Position numbers and translations under genes: made by a program | Notes under the pieces: model-generated | Seen by the model: only the letters and a program-made list of their open reading frames with translations | What the model was told of the DNA's origin: nothing | Database searches by the model: none | NCBI RefSeq assembly: GCF_000519205.1 | Contig: NZ_JAFB01000005.1 | Span: forward strand, 338,319-402,318 | DNA from: Amycolatopsis taiwanensis DSM 45107 | GTDB taxonomy: Bacteria; Actinomycetota; Actinomycetes; Mycobacteriales; Pseudonocardiaceae | Direction: 5' to 3' | Length of the DNA: 64,000 bases | In this document: positions 25,837-34,712 of the stretch, one piece after another | Layout: every line of letters starts with the position of its first letter | Position numbering within the stretch: position 1 is the first letter of the stretch

Positions 25837-26982
25837 ATGCGGGTACTCCGCCGCGGTGACGCCGGTGACGACGTCGCCGAGATCAGGTCGATGCTGGGTT
25901 CATTGGACCTGCTCAGGACGGAGGGGGAGGCGGACGGCCAAGCCGTGTTCGACGAGAACGTCGAACGGGCTGTCCGTGGTTTTCAGCAGCGCCGGGGGTT
26001 GATCACCGACGGCATCGTCGGTCCGGCCACCTACCAGGTATTACGGGGTGCGACTTACCATCTCGGTAGCCGCCCGCTGGCCTACCTGTTCTCCTCTCCG
26101 ATACACGGCGACGACGTGTTCGCGCTCCAGGATCGGCTCACCCAACTCGGCTACGACGCCGGCCGCCCCGACGGGTTGTTCGGGGCGAGGACCGAGCAGG
26201 CGCTGCGCAACTTCCAGCGTGACTACGGCTTGGTCGTCGACGGCATCTGCGGCCCGGCAACAGTGCGCGCGCTGCGTCAGCTTTCGCCGCGGGCCACCGG
26301 CGGCCGTCCGGTGTTCCTGCGCGAGCGGGAGCAGGTCCGGGAGGCCGGCCCGCGGCTGCGCGGCAAGCGGATCGTGATCGATCCCGGGCACGGCGGGGAC
26401 GACCCGGGTGTCGTGGTCGACGGGGTGCGCGAGGCGGAAGTCGCGTGGGACCTGGCGCGGCGGCTGGAGGGCCGGATGAAGGCCACCGGCATGGAAGCGC
26501 TGATTTCGCGCGGTCCCGGCCACGGCCCGACCGAGGCCGGCCGAGCCGCGTTCGCCAACGACGCGGGCGCCGACCTGTTTCTTTCCCTGCACTGCGATCG
26601 CAACCAGTCGCCGCATGCCCAGGGTGTCGCCACCTTCCACTTCGGAAACGGCCACGGGACCACCTCCACGGTCGGGGAGTTGCTCGCCGGCTTCATCCAG
26701 CGTGAGCTCGCCGCGCGGACCGGTCTGCTGGACTGCCGGACGCACGCGAAGACGTGGGAGATCCTCCGGCTCACGCGCTGCCCCGCGGTCCGCATCGAGA
26801 TCGGCTACCTGACCAGCGCGCGCGACCGGGCTCGCCTGTCCGACCCGGCCTTCCGGGACGTGGTCGCCGAGGGCATCCTGGTCGCGGTCAAGCGGCTCTA
26901 CCTGCTCGGCGAGGGCGACCAGCCCACCGGCACCTTCACCTTCGCCGACGTCCTCGCGCACGAGCTGGCGAAGGCGGAGTAG
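25837..26982 (+). CDS. cwlM: CwlM-type amidase-fold protein (peptidoglycan synthesis regulator)
   Basis: A 381-residue protein with two peptidoglycan-binding type 1 domains (GDDVAEIRSMLGSLDLL to FQQRRGLITDGIVGPATYQV, and DVFALQDRLTQLGYDAGRPD to LVVDGICGPATVRAL) followed by an Amidase_3 domain (RIVIDPGHGGDDPG, SLHCDRN, RIEIGYLTS). The zinc-ligand His, Glu and His and the catalytic Glu positions all appear present. There is no signal peptide, in line with mycobacterial CwlM, which works in the cytoplasm as a PknB-phosphorylated activator of MurA. Position after trxA matches Rv3915. Convergent with the GNAT gene, 21 bp apart. Confidence 0.92.
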   Translation: MRVLRRGDAGDDVAEIRSMLGSLDLLRTEGEADGQAVFDENVERAVRGFQQRRGLITDGIVGPATYQVLRGATYHLGSRPLAYLFSSPIHGDDVFALQDRLTQLGYDAGRPDGLFGARTEQALRNFQRDYGLVVDGICGPATVRALRQLSPRATGGRPVFLREREQVREAGPRLRGKRIVIDPGHGGDDPGVVVDGVREAEVAWDLARRLEGRMKATGMEALISRGPGHGPTEAGRAAFANDAGADLFLSLHCDRNQSPHAQGVATFHFGNGHGTTSTVGELLAGFIQRELAARTGLLDCRTHAKTWEILRLTRCPAVRIEIGYLTSARDRARLSDPAFRDVVAEGILVAVKRLYLLGEGDQPTGTFTFADVLAHELAKAE

Positions 26983-27003
26983 CGCGCTCCCCGGCCGGTC
27001 GCT

Positions 27004-27651
27004 TCAGGCCCGGGCCGGGGCCGGCTCGGCCGTGGTGATGGTGACCTGCCCGAGCAGGCGTTCGAGGGCCGCTTCGACGTCTTCCTTCCAGGAGATCGCC
27101 GAACGCAGCTCCAGGCGCAGCCGGGGCCACTTCGGGTGCGGCCGCACGGTCTTGAAGCCGACCGCGGTGAGGAAGTCCGCCGGCACCACGCAGGTGTGGC
27201 CGCACGCGTCGCTCTCGGTGTCGCTGGGGCTCGCGTCGCCGAATGCCTCGATGGCCCGCACCCCGCGCCGCGTCAGGTCCTTGGCCGCCGACTGGACCAG
27301 CATCCGGCCGAGCCCACCGCCACGGAACTCCGGCAACACGTAGAAGCCGGTGAGTAACACGGCGTCGGCGCTGGGGGGCGAAGTGGGGAACGCGTTCGCC
27401 CGCGGCACCGCGTTCGGCGGGGCATACATGACGAAGCCGACGGGGAGGCTGTCGCTGTAGATGATCCGGCCGCAGGAGCCCCATTCCAGCAGCACACTGG
27501 AGACCCAGGCTTCCTTCTCGACCTCGGTCTGGCCGAATTCCTCGGCCTGTTCCCTCAGATGCGGCGCCATCTCCCAGTACACGCAACGCCGGCACTGCTT
27601 GGGTAGCAGCTCCAGGTTGTCCAGCGTGACGCCCACGACGCGACGCGACAC
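27004..27651 (-). CDS. GNAT-family N-acetyltransferase
   Basis: A 215-residue protein with a GNAT fold. The acetyl-CoA binding signature is LPEFRGGGLGRMLVQSAAKD at about residues 107-126, preceded by the strand LLTGFYV. The N-terminal CRRCVYWEM contains a CxxC typical of this actinobacterial group. It holds the place of Rv3916c between cwlM and parB, though two more genes are inserted here. The acceptor substrate is unknown. It is divergent from the aminotransferase gene. Confidence 0.85.
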   Translation of the reverse strand: MSRRVVGVTLDNLELLPKQCRRCVYWEMAPHLREQAEEFGQTEVEKEAWVSSVLLEWGSCGRIIYSDSLPVGFVMYAPPNAVPRANAFPTSPPSADAVLLTGFYVLPEFRGGGLGRMLVQSAAKDLTRRGVRAIEAFGDASPSDTESDACGHTCVVPADFLTAVGFKTVRPHPKWPRLRLELRSAISWKEDVEAALERLLGQVTITTAEPAPARA

Positions 27652-27834
27652 CCGACCTCCCTGGATAACGCTGATTCGCGATGCCCACCATCAGTGGGCA
27701 CGGCTGACCACACCTGATGGATGATCCGTCTTCGAGGATAAGCCCCTGTGATGCGAGCCGAAAGCCCGCGAAGGTCACAACGATGGGTGGTTACACTCGA
27801 CGGACTGACCGACAACACGCCAGCGGAAGTGCCC

Positions 27835-29148
27835 ATGACTGTCTCACCACCCGACAGACCCGGCCGTCACAACCTCGACCCGCATGTGACTCGGTACGCG
27901 GCGCGTACCGCGGGCATGACCGCGTCGGAGATCCGGGCACTGTTCGCGGTGGCGAGCCGCCCCGAGGTCGTGTCGCTGGCGGGTGGCATGCCGAACCTGG
28001 CCGCGCTCCCGCTGGACAGCCTCTCCACCCAGATTGCGGACCTCATCGCCGAAGACGGGCTGGTCGCACTCCAGTACGGGTCCGCGCACGGGATCCCGCT
28101 CCTGCGCGAGCAGATCTGCGAGATCATGGCACTGGAGGGAATCTCGGCCCACCCGGACGATGTCGTGGTGACCGTCGGCTCCCAGATGGGGCTGGACATG
28201 GTGACGCGGCTGTTCTGCGATCCGGGCGACGTGGTGCTGGCGGAGGGACCCTCCTATGTCGGTGCGCTCGGGTCGTTCGCCGCGTATCAGGCTCAGGTGA
28301 TACACGTCGCGATGGACGACGAGGGCCTGCAACCGGAGGCGCTGCGCGAGGCGCTCGCCCAGGTCGCGAAGGCCGGTAAGCGGGTGAAGTTCCTCTACAC
28401 GATTCCGAACTTCCACAACCCGGCAGGTGTGACGCTCACCGCTTCGCGGCGTCCCGAGATCCTCGAGATCTGCCGCTCGCACGGTGTGCTCGTGGTCGAG
28501 GACAATCCGTACGGCCTGCTCGGCTTCGAAGGGCAGACGTATCCCGCGCTGCGGTCCACCGACCCGGACAACGTGGTCTACCTGGGCTCCTTCTCGAAGA
28601 CGTTCGCGTCCGGCCTGCGGGTCGGCTGGGTGCTGGCGCCGCACGCGGTGCGCGAAAAGCTCGTGCTGGCCGCCGAGTCGGCGACGCTGTGCCCGCCGAC
28701 ACTGAACCAGCTGATCGTTTCGCGCTACCTGAGCACGCACGACTGGAAGGGCCAGATCAAGACGTTCCGCGAGAACTATCGCGAACGCCGTGACGCGATC
28801 ACCTCGGCGCTGGAGCAGTACATGCCGGCCGGGTGCTCGTGGACCAACCCGGACGGCGGCTTCTACGTGTGGGTGACGGTGCCCGAGGGCGTGGACACCA
28901 AGGCGATGCTTCCGCGTGCGGTCACCGCCCGCGTCGCCTATGCCTCGGGTACCGGCTTCTACGCCGACGGCTTCGGCAGCCGGCAAATGCGGCTGTCCTA
29001 CTGCTATCCGACACCGGAGCGGATCAAGGAGGGCGTGCGGCGGCTCGCGGCGGTACTGGAAGCCGAAATGGATCTTGTCCGCACGTTCGGTAACGTCAGC
29101 ATGAGGCCGATCTCCGGTCCGGAGACGCCTTCGCCGGATACGGCCTGA
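27835..29148 (+). CDS. PLP-dependent aminotransferase (class I/II, LysN/KAT II-like)
   Basis: A 437-residue fold-type I aminotransferase. The PLP-binding lysine is in YLGSFSKTFASGLRVGWVLA, the substrate-binding and cofactor motifs in LYTIPNFHNPAGVTL and VVEDNPYGLLGFEG, and the N-terminal SLAGGMPNLAALPLD is that of the 2-aminoadipate or aromatic aminotransferase group. No GntR domain is attached, so it is not a MocR regulator. ATG 27835 is favoured, with AGCGGAAG just upstream; GTG 27829 is possible. The Ddl-like gene starts 38 bp downstream, which suggests one transcript. Confidence 0.88.
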   Translation: MTVSPPDRPGRHNLDPHVTRYAARTAGMTASEIRALFAVASRPEVVSLAGGMPNLAALPLDSLSTQIADLIAEDGLVALQYGSAHGIPLLREQICEIMALEGISAHPDDVVVTVGSQMGLDMVTRLFCDPGDVVLAEGPSYVGALGSFAAYQAQVIHVAMDDEGLQPEALREALAQVAKAGKRVKFLYTIPNFHNPAGVTLTASRRPEILEICRSHGVLVVEDNPYGLLGFEGQTYPALRSTDPDNVVYLGSFSKTFASGLRVGWVLAPHAVREKLVLAAESATLCPPTLNQLIVSRYLSTHDWKGQIKTFRENYRERRDAITSALEQYMPAGCSWTNPDGGFYVWVTVPEGVDTKAMLPRAVTARVAYASGTGFYADGFGSRQMRLSYCYPTPERIKEGVRRLAAVLEAEMDLVRTFGNVSMRPISGPETPSPDTA

Positions 29149-29186
29149 CGGCTCATACAAACGTAGAACCATAAGGGAGTGCCGGC

Positions 29187-30137
29187 GTGGTCTTGCCCAC
29201 CGTCGCAGTTCTCGCAGGCGGGCTTTCGCATGAGCGCGATGTCTCGCTTCGTTCCGGCCGGCGGCTGTCCGCCGCGTTGCGCGAGCAGGACCTCACCGTC
29301 GAAGAGTGGGACACCGACGCCGAGTTGCTCGTCCGGCTGCGCGAAGAACGGCCGGACGCCGCCGTCGTCGCGCTACACGGCGGCGAGGGCGAAAACGGCT
29401 CGGTGCAGACCATCCTGGAGATGCTGAAGGTGCCCTATGTCGGCACCAGCTCGAAGGGCTGCCGTCGGGCCTGGGACAAGCCGACCGCCAAGGCGTTGCT
29501 GGAGAAGGCGGGTTTCGACACACCGCGCTGGGTCGTCCTGCCTCACAGCACGTTCCGCGAGCTCGGCGCGCAACGGGTGCTCGATGCGATCGTCGAGCAC
29601 CTCGGCCTGCCGCTGATCCTCAAGCCCGACCAGGGCGGCTCGGCGCTGGGCACCCAGGTGGTGCGCGACGCCTCCGAGTTGCCGGCCGCGATGGTCGGCT
29701 GTTTCGCCTACGGCGACACGGTGCTCGCCGAGCGGTTCATCGACGGGGTCGAGGTGGCCGTGACCGTGGTGGAGCGCGACGGAGGGCCCCAGGCCCTGCC
29801 GGCCGTGGAGATCGTGCCGGAGAGCGGGGTATACGACTACACCGCGCGCTACACGGCCGGACTGACCGATTTCTTCGCACCGGCCCGGTTGTCCGAGGAA
29901 GCCGCGAAAGCGGTGGGCGAGCTGGCGGTGGCCGCACACCGGGTGATCGGTCTCCGGGACATCTCACGGACCGATGCGATCGTGGCCGAGGACGGCACGA
30001 TCCAGTTCCTGGAGGTCAACTCCTCGCCGGGCCTCACCGAAACCTCGACCGTCCCGATGGCCGTCGCGTGCTCCGGCACCAGTCTCGGCGCGCTGTTCAG
30101 CGATCTCGTCTCGCGGGCGATCCAGCGGTCCGCGTAA
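29187..30137 (+). CDS. D-alanine-D-alanine ligase family protein
   Basis: A 316-residue ATP-grasp ligase. N-terminal VAVLAGGLSHERDVSLRSG and ALHGGEGENGSVQ are the substrate-binding loops of Ddl enzymes; LPLILKPDQGGSALGTQVV is the ATP-grasp lid, and IVAEDGTIQFLEVNSSPGLT the metal-binding end. The omega loop reads VYDYTARYTAG, close to the YDYxxKY of D-Ala-D-Ala ligases and unlike the His-containing loop of VanA-type D-Ala-D-Lac ligases. This is not the usual ddl neighbourhood, so it is probably a paralogue or makes another dipeptide. Convergent with parB, 82 bp away. Confidence 0.85.
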   Translation: MVLPTVAVLAGGLSHERDVSLRSGRRLSAALREQDLTVEEWDTDAELLVRLREERPDAAVVALHGGEGENGSVQTILEMLKVPYVGTSSKGCRRAWDKPTAKALLEKAGFDTPRWVVLPHSTFRELGAQRVLDAIVEHLGLPLILKPDQGGSALGTQVVRDASELPAAMVGCFAYGDTVLAERFIDGVEVAVTVVERDGGPQALPAVEIVPESGVYDYTARYTAGLTDFFAPARLSEEAAKAVGELAVAAHRVIGLRDISRTDAIVAEDGTIQFLEVNSSPGLTETSTVPMAVACSGTSLGALFSDLVSRAIQRSA

Positions 30138-30219
30138 GGCGTCCAAGACGCCGAGACGCGTCCCCTCGTGCGCGGAAACCGGCCAAGACAAAACATCACC
30201 GTGACGAAACGGCCTGGTG

Positions 30220-31212
30220 TCATTCCTCGTCGGTAAGACGAGTCCGTTTTGTCGCTTCCGGTGCCATGAGCGAGACGATCCGCTCCAGATCGTCCACCGA
30301 ACCGAACTCGACGACTATCCGTCCCTTGCGGCGACCAAGGTCGACCTTGACCCGGGTGTCGAAGGTGTCGGAGAGGCGAGTGGCGAGGTCCTCGATGCCG
30401 GGAGCCTGAATCGGCTTGCGCGGTGACGACTTCGGCTTCGCGGGTGCCTCGCTCTTCTTGAGGGTCACCGCTTCCTCGGTCGCCCGCACCGAGAGCCCCT
30501 CGGCGACGATCCGGGTCGCCAGGTCCTCCTGGGCCTCGGGCTCGTCCAGCGACAGCAGCGCCCGAGCGTGGCCCGCGGACAGCACCCCGGCCGCGACCCG
30601 CCGCTGCACCGGGAGGGGGAGTTTCAGCAGCCGGATCGTGTTCGTGATGACCGGCCGGCTCCGGCCGATCCGTGCCGCGAGTTCCTCGTGCGTCACCTCG
30701 AACTCGTCGAGCAGCTGCTGGTACGCGGCCGCCTCTTCGAGCGGGTTCAGCTGCACCCGGTGAATGTTCTCCAGGAGCGCGTCGCGCAGCATCGCCTCGT
30801 CGGCGGTTTGCCGGACGATCGCCGGGATGGTCTTTAGCTCCGCCCGCTGGCACGCGCGCAACCGTCGCTCGCCCATCACGAGCTCGTACTCGTTCGAGGA
30901 CTGCTCCCGCACCACGATGGGCTGCATCAGCCCGAACTCGCGAATGGAGTGCTCCAGTTCGGCGAGTGCTTCCTCGTCGAAGACCTGCCGAGGCTGCTTG
31001 GGGTTGCGCTTGATCGCGTCGATGGGAACTTCGCGATAGACCGCGCCGGCCACTTCACCGCCGGTCGACTTCACGGCGCTGTTCGCGGCGAACCAGTCCT
31101 TCTCGCCGCTGCGGGAAGCGGGCGGACGGCCGTCGGGTGCGGCGCCCTCCGCCGGGCCGGTGGGAATCAGCGCGGCCAGTCCGCGCCCGAGCCCTCCTCG
31201 GCGTTCGGTCAT
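30220..31212 (-). CDS. parB: Chromosome-partitioning protein ParB
   Basis: ParB binds parS near the origin and slides as a CTP-dependent clamp. It is 330 residues long. The CTPase/arm region includes [20 protein letters not shown] then [20 protein letters not shown] (GERR motif), the HTH region [20 protein letters not shown], and a C-terminal dimer domain ([20 protein letters not shown]). Start ATG 31212 overlaps the parA stop by four bases. Two exact-core parS sites lie 1.6 kb away. Confidence 0.97.
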   Translation of the reverse strand: MTERRGGLGRGLAALIPTGPAEGAAPDGRPPASRSGEKDWFAANSAVKSTGGEVAGAVYREVPIDAIKRNPKQPRQVFDEEALAELEHSIREFGLMQPIVVREQSSNEYELVMGERRLRACQRAELKTIPAIVRQTADEAMLRDALLENIHRVQLNPLEEAAAYQQLLDEFEVTHEELAARIGRSRPVITNTIRLLKLPLPVQRRVAAGVLSAGHARALLSLDEPEAQEDLATRIVAEGLSVRATEEAVTLKKSEAPAKPKSSPRKPIQAPGIEDLATRLSDTFDTRVKVDLGRRKGRIVVEFGSVDDLERIVSLMAPEATKRTRLTDEE

Positions 31213-32111
31213 AGCGTGCCCCTCCTCGATCCGTTGGTGCTGCCGCGTTCGGCGAGCTCCCTCGCGGCGTCGACATAGCTCATCGCTCCGCGCGACCCCG
31301 GGTCGTAGGCCAGGACCGTCTGGCCATAGCTGGGCGCCTCCGAGACCTTCACGTTCCGCGGGATGACCGTCCGCAGCACGACGTCGCCGAAGTGGCCGCG
31401 CACCTCCGCGGTCACCTGGTCCGCGAGCTTGGTGCGCCCGTCGTACATGGTGAGCAGAATGGTGGACACGGTCAGCCCCGGGTTCAGATGCTTCTGCACG
31501 AGGTCGATGTTGCTGAGCAGCTGGCCGAGCCCCTCCAACGCGTAGTACTCACACTGGATGGGGATCAGCACCTCGCGGGCGGCCACCATGGCGTTCAGCG
31601 TGAGCAGGCCAAGCGAAGGCGGGCAGTCGATGAAGACGTAGTCGACGCCGATCTGGTCGATCGCCTCGGCGGACAGCGCCTCCTTGAGCCTGGACTCGCG
31701 GTTGGTCATCTCGACGAGCTCGATCTCGGCACCGGCGAGATCGATGGTGGCGGGTACGCACAGCAGATTGGGGGACTGCTCGCTGACCGCCGTCGCGTCG
31801 GCCACGGAGACCTCGCCAAGGAGCACCTCGTAAACCGAGGGCGTCCCCGAGCGGTGGTCCACGTTCAGCGCCGTGCTCGCGTTGCCCTGCGGATCGAGGT
31901 CGATCACCAGCGTCTTGAGTCCGTGGACCGCGAGAGCGGCAGCCAGGTTGACCGCGCTGGTGGTCTTGCCGACCCCGCCTTTCTGGTTGGCAACGGTCAT
32001 CACGCGCCGGTGGTCCGGCTTGGGCAGCAGGTTGGGTTCGGGGTGCAGAACGCGCGCAGCACGGACCGCCTCTTCGGCAATGGGCGTCCAGTCTGACGAA
32101 GGCGGGGTCAC
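31209..32111 (-). CDS. parA: Chromosome-partitioning ATPase ParA
   Basis: Walker-type ATPase that moves ParB-parS complexes. The deviant Walker A motif is [20 protein letters not shown] and the Walker B strand is [20 protein letters not shown]. The start is set at GTG 32111, which overlaps the rsmG stop (GTGA); that gives about 300 residues. GTG 32123 in the same frame is an alternative. A long N-terminal lead ([17 protein letters not shown]) precedes the ATPase domain, as in other actinobacteria. The order rsmG-parA-parB with overlapping codons indicates a single translation-coupled operon. Confidence 0.96.
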   Translation of the reverse strand: MTPPSSDWTPIAEEAVRAARVLHPEPNLLPKPDHRRVMTVANQKGGVGKTTSAVNLAAALAVHGLKTLVIDLDPQGNASTALNVDHRSGTPSVYEVLLGEVSVADATAVSEQSPNLLCVPATIDLAGAEIELVEMTNRESRLKEALSAEAIDQIGVDYVFIDCPPSLGLLTLNAMVAAREVLIPIQCEYYALEGLGQLLSNIDLVQKHLNPGLTVSTILLTMYDGRTKLADQVTAEVRGHFGDVVLRTVIPRNVKVSEAPSYGQTVLAYDPGSRGAMSYVDAARELAERGSTNGSRRGTL

Positions 32112-32794
32112 TGGGCGAGCCACCTCTTTCCTGTCGAAGGTTTCACGTGGAACACGGGTTTGACGATCACGACGGTGGTCGGCGTCTCCAGCACACCAAC
32201 CCCACATTGGGAGATCGAGGGGGCGCTCCCACCGCTACGCGCGATGGCCTTCGCGTCACGGGCTACCTCATCCCGAGCGCTCGCTCCCTTCACTGCGAGC
32301 ATCATGCCACCCTTGGCGACAAGTGGTAGACACCAGTCCGCCAAACGAGCAAGCGGCGCAACAGCACGCGAAGTCACTACGTCGGCTCGACCAACTTCGG
32401 CCCGGATCGCGCGCTCTTCGGCTCGCCCACGCACCACCGCCACCCCAAGTCCGAGAAACTCGGCCACCTCGGTCAGCCACTCCGTTCGCCGGGCCATGGG
32501 TTCAACGAGAACCAGGTCCAGATCCGGCCGGGCCAGCGCGAGCGGGATGCCCGGAAATCCACCTCCAGAGCCGACGTCGATCACCCGTGCCCTGGGCGGG
32601 ATCAGCTCGCCGATCACCGCCGAGTTGAGCAAGTGCCGATCCCAGATTCGCTCAACTTCACGCGGCCCAATCAGCCCTCGCTCCACGCCGTAGCGCTCCA
32701 GCAGTCCGGCGAACCGCACCGCCTTCTTGAGCCCGTCTCCGAACACTCGGCCGGCCACGTCGGGCACTGGCAGCGAGCCTTCGACGTCCTCCAC
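32108..32794 (-). CDS. rsmG: 16S rRNA (guanine-527-N7)-methyltransferase RsmG
   Basis: Methylates G527 of 16S rRNA with S-adenosylmethionine; loss gives low-level streptomycin resistance. The 228-residue protein has the SAM-binding motif RVIDVGSGGGFPGIPLALAR near residues 69-88 and the conserved IWDRHLLNSA upstream. It carries a C-terminal extension of about 30 residues ([20 protein letters not shown]) encoded over the parS-like site at 32139; the parS sequence is read in frame as FHVKP. First gene of the rsmG-parA-parB operon. Confidence 0.96.
   Translation of the reverse strand: MEDVEGSLPVPDVAGRVFGDGLKKAVRFAGLLERYGVERGLIGPREVERIWDRHLLNSAVIGELIPPRARVIDVGSGGGFPGIPLALARPDLDLVLVEPMARRTEWLTEVAEFLGLGVAVVRGRAEERAIRAEVGRADVVTSRAVAPLARLADWCLPLVAKGGMMLAVKGASARDEVARDAKAIARSGGSAPSISQCGVGVLETPTTVVIVKPVFHVKPSTGKRWLAQ
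32139..32154. promoter_or_regulatory. parS-like site at the rsmG-parA junction
   Basis: GGTTTCACGTGGAACA matches the parS consensus at 14 of 16 positions. It is inside the rsmG coding end, 28 bp before the parA start, and may let ParB autoregulate parAB. Confidence 0.7.
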
Positions 32795-32810
32795 TCGTCA
32801 CCCCTTGTCT

Positions 32811-32826
32811 CGTTTCACGTGAAACC
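32811..32826. promoter_or_regulatory. parS site
   Basis: CGTTTCACGTGAAACC contains the perfect 14-bp palindromic core GTTTCACGTGAAAC of bacterial parS. It lies 16 bp upstream of the rsmG start. Confidence 0.9.
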
Positions 32827-32878
32827 GATTGTCCCCGACGCCGACCAGGGACCGTGGCAGCGACCCGGGAGCGACACC

Positions 32879-32894
32879 CGTTTCACGTGAAACA
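32879..32894. promoter_or_regulatory. parS site
   Basis: CGTTTCACGTGAAACA has the perfect parS core, 68 bp from the previous site, so the two sit close together as a ParB loading centre. Confidence 0.9.
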
Positions 32895-33179
32895 GTCGCC
32901 TCGGAAGGTGTCGGGGTCGACACTTCGAGCCCAGGGAGCACGACCTCCTCGGGCCCACGTCGACCGGCCGCCACTCCCGCCGCAGCACTCGCCGGAATTC
33001 ATCGATCCCTCCCACAGAGAGCACGTGTTGCGCAGGGCGACTGCGATCACCGTGGCCGATACGAGCAACCCGGCTCCTGTGCTCAACTCGACGGCTCGAT
33101 CCTTCTCGGCTGAATGGGCCTTCCGTCTTAAGAATCGCCCGTGCTAGCGGTGATGCCCGGGGAGGTTCTCGCGGTTGTG
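32895..33179. other. Gap between the parS pair and the IS481 relic
   Basis: No gene is convincing here. Together with the parS sites it forms the promoter region of the rsmG operon on the minus strand. The right part leads into eroded transposase sequence. Confidence 0.4.
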
Positions 33180-33910
33180 GTGCGTAGGCGGCGAAGATGT
33201 TCGTGGTTGCACCCAAGCCGGCCACGCAAGTGGGCCGAGCGCTACCGCGCCGAAGGTCTGGCGGGCGTGAGTCGTGCGGTTGTGATGGCGGCTGCGGTCA
33301 GGGCCGGTGCCGATCGCCGGCCGTCTCGGTGTGCCCGCATCGACGGTGCCTGCGGTGTGCTGGTGCGGCGCCGCATCGGCCGCATCACCTGGATCAGCCA
33401 CATCAACGCCCCGAAGCGATCCCGCGGCTTCTTCGGTGCATGGCCGCAGATCGGCGTGCCCGCGCCGGATCACCGGTGAACCGTTGTTCCACTACGAGCA
33501 CAGTCGCCCTGGCTCGTTGATCCACATCGACGTCACCAGATTCGGCACATCCCCAACGGGGACGAACACCGCTTCCAAGGGCCAGCAACAGGCCCCCGGT
33601 ATCAAGCCGCGACCTCGGCCCGAACCGGCCAGCGCTCGCCGGCCTACACACCACGACTGGCCGCCTACACATCGTTCGCCTGGCGCGACGCCTGCACCGA
33701 ACTCGGCATCACTCTCAAACGCACCCACCCCTACCGCCCACCAAGCAACGGCAATAGACGCGTCCACCGCACCCTGGCCTACGCCCGGACCTATCACTCA
33801 GAGACCGAAGGCCGCGAAGCCCTCCCGCTCCACTTCCACAGTCACCACCGACCCCATAGCGCTGGCGGAGACCAGCCACCTATCAAGCTCCCCGAGCGTC
33901 ACAGCCAGGT
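33180..33910 (+). pseudogene. Decayed IS481-family transposase
   Basis: Fragments in several frames follow the order of an IS481 transposase: an N-terminal helix-turn-helix piece (RPRKWAERYRAEGLAGVS, then IAGRLGVPASTVPAVC), the first DDE region (LFHYEHSRPGSLIHIDVTRF, near 33483-33542), then TSFAWRDACTELGITLKRTH and ARTYHSETEGREALP, and finally HSHHRPHSAGGDQPPI. Several frameshifts and deletions separate them, including loss of most of the middle between the first and second catalytic Asp. It is a dead relic in the gap between jag and rsmG. No intact terminal repeats were found. Confidence 0.75.
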
Positions 33911-33915
33911 ACATC

Positions 33916-33945
33916 AAAAAGGCCCACCGGAAAATCCGGTGGGCC
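33916..33945 (-). terminator. Intrinsic terminator of the rpmH-jag operon
   Basis: The arms GGCCCACCGGA (33921-33931) and TCCGGTGGGCC (33935-33945) pair perfectly; on the minus strand the hairpin is followed by five T residues. It lies 20 bp after the jag stop. Confidence 0.9.
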
Positions 33946-33965
33946 GTCGAGACTTCTTCGATCCG

Positions 33966-34511
33966 TCAGTCGGGCAGTACCACCACGCGACGCTTGGGCT
34001 CCTCGCCCTCGCTTTCGCTGTGCACACCGTCGACCGCCGCGACCGCGTCGTGGACCACCTTGCGTTCGAACGGAGTCATCGGCTGGAGACGAACCTTCTC
34101 CCCGGTGGACAGCACCGTTTCGGCGGTGGACCGGCCGAGTTCCCGAAGCTCTTCCCGGCGCCCGGCGCGCCAGCCCGCGATGTCCAGCATGAGGCGGCTA
34201 CGGGTACCGGTCTCCTGCTGCACCGCGAGCCGGGTCAGTTCCTGGAGCGACTCGAGCACCTGGCCTCGGTTGCCGACCAGCTTCTCCAGATCCTCGCCGC
34301 CGTCGATGCTCACCACCGCCCGGCCGGCCTCCACGTCCAGGTCGATATCGCCGTCGTAGTCCAGCAGGTCCAGCAGGCGCTCCAGGTAGTCCCCGGCGAT
34401 ATCGCCCTCGCGCACCAGCAGATCGGCTGTCGACGAGCCGGTGGGTCCCGCGGCCTGCGCCGCCCCGTTCTCGTCCTGCTCGGGTTCGACCGCTTCGACC
34501 GTCTCCGACAT
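33966..34511 (-). CDS. jag: Jag/KhpB-like RNA-binding protein (KH and R3H domains)
   Basis: RNA-binding protein encoded beside yidC in most bacteria; Gram-positive homologues (KhpB/Jag/EloR) affect cell elongation. It is 181 residues from ATG 34511 (MSETVEAVEPEQDENG), preceded by GAGAAGGG. The KH domain contains the GxxG loop in LEKLVGNRGQVLESLQELTR, and the R3H part is EELRELGRSTAETVLSTG followed by QPMTPFERKVVHDAV. The N-terminal Jag_N domain is absent, as usual in actinobacteria; an acidic leader replaces it. Last gene of the operon. Confidence 0.93.
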   Translation of the reverse strand: MSETVEAVEPEQDENGAAQAAGPTGSSTADLLVREGDIAGDYLERLLDLLDYDGDIDLDVEAGRAVVSIDGGEDLEKLVGNRGQVLESLQELTRLAVQQETGTRSRLMLDIAGWRAGRREELRELGRSTAETVLSTGEKVRLQPMTPFERKVVHDAVAAVDGVHSESEGEEPKRRVVVLPD

Positions 34512-34712
34512 ACCCTTCTCCTCTCGTGTTCGTCGCCGCCCGCGCGCGATCACCTTCGCGTCACCGGGAGTGCGACTGATAAGCAAATTCCGCGGCTTCG
34601 CACGATGGGCTCCCCGCCGCCGCGGGGGCGGGGGCCACGGATGCCGAGGCGCGCTCAGTGGTCATGTCGTCCGCCTCGTTGCTTCCAGCGGTCTCGCCGG
34701 GCCTGGCCATCG

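Noticed and set aside
29187..30137. VanA-type D-Ala-D-Lac ligase (glycopeptide resistance)
   Set aside because: The omega loop reads YDYTARY rather than the His-containing VanA form, and no vanH, vanX or vanRS genes are near.
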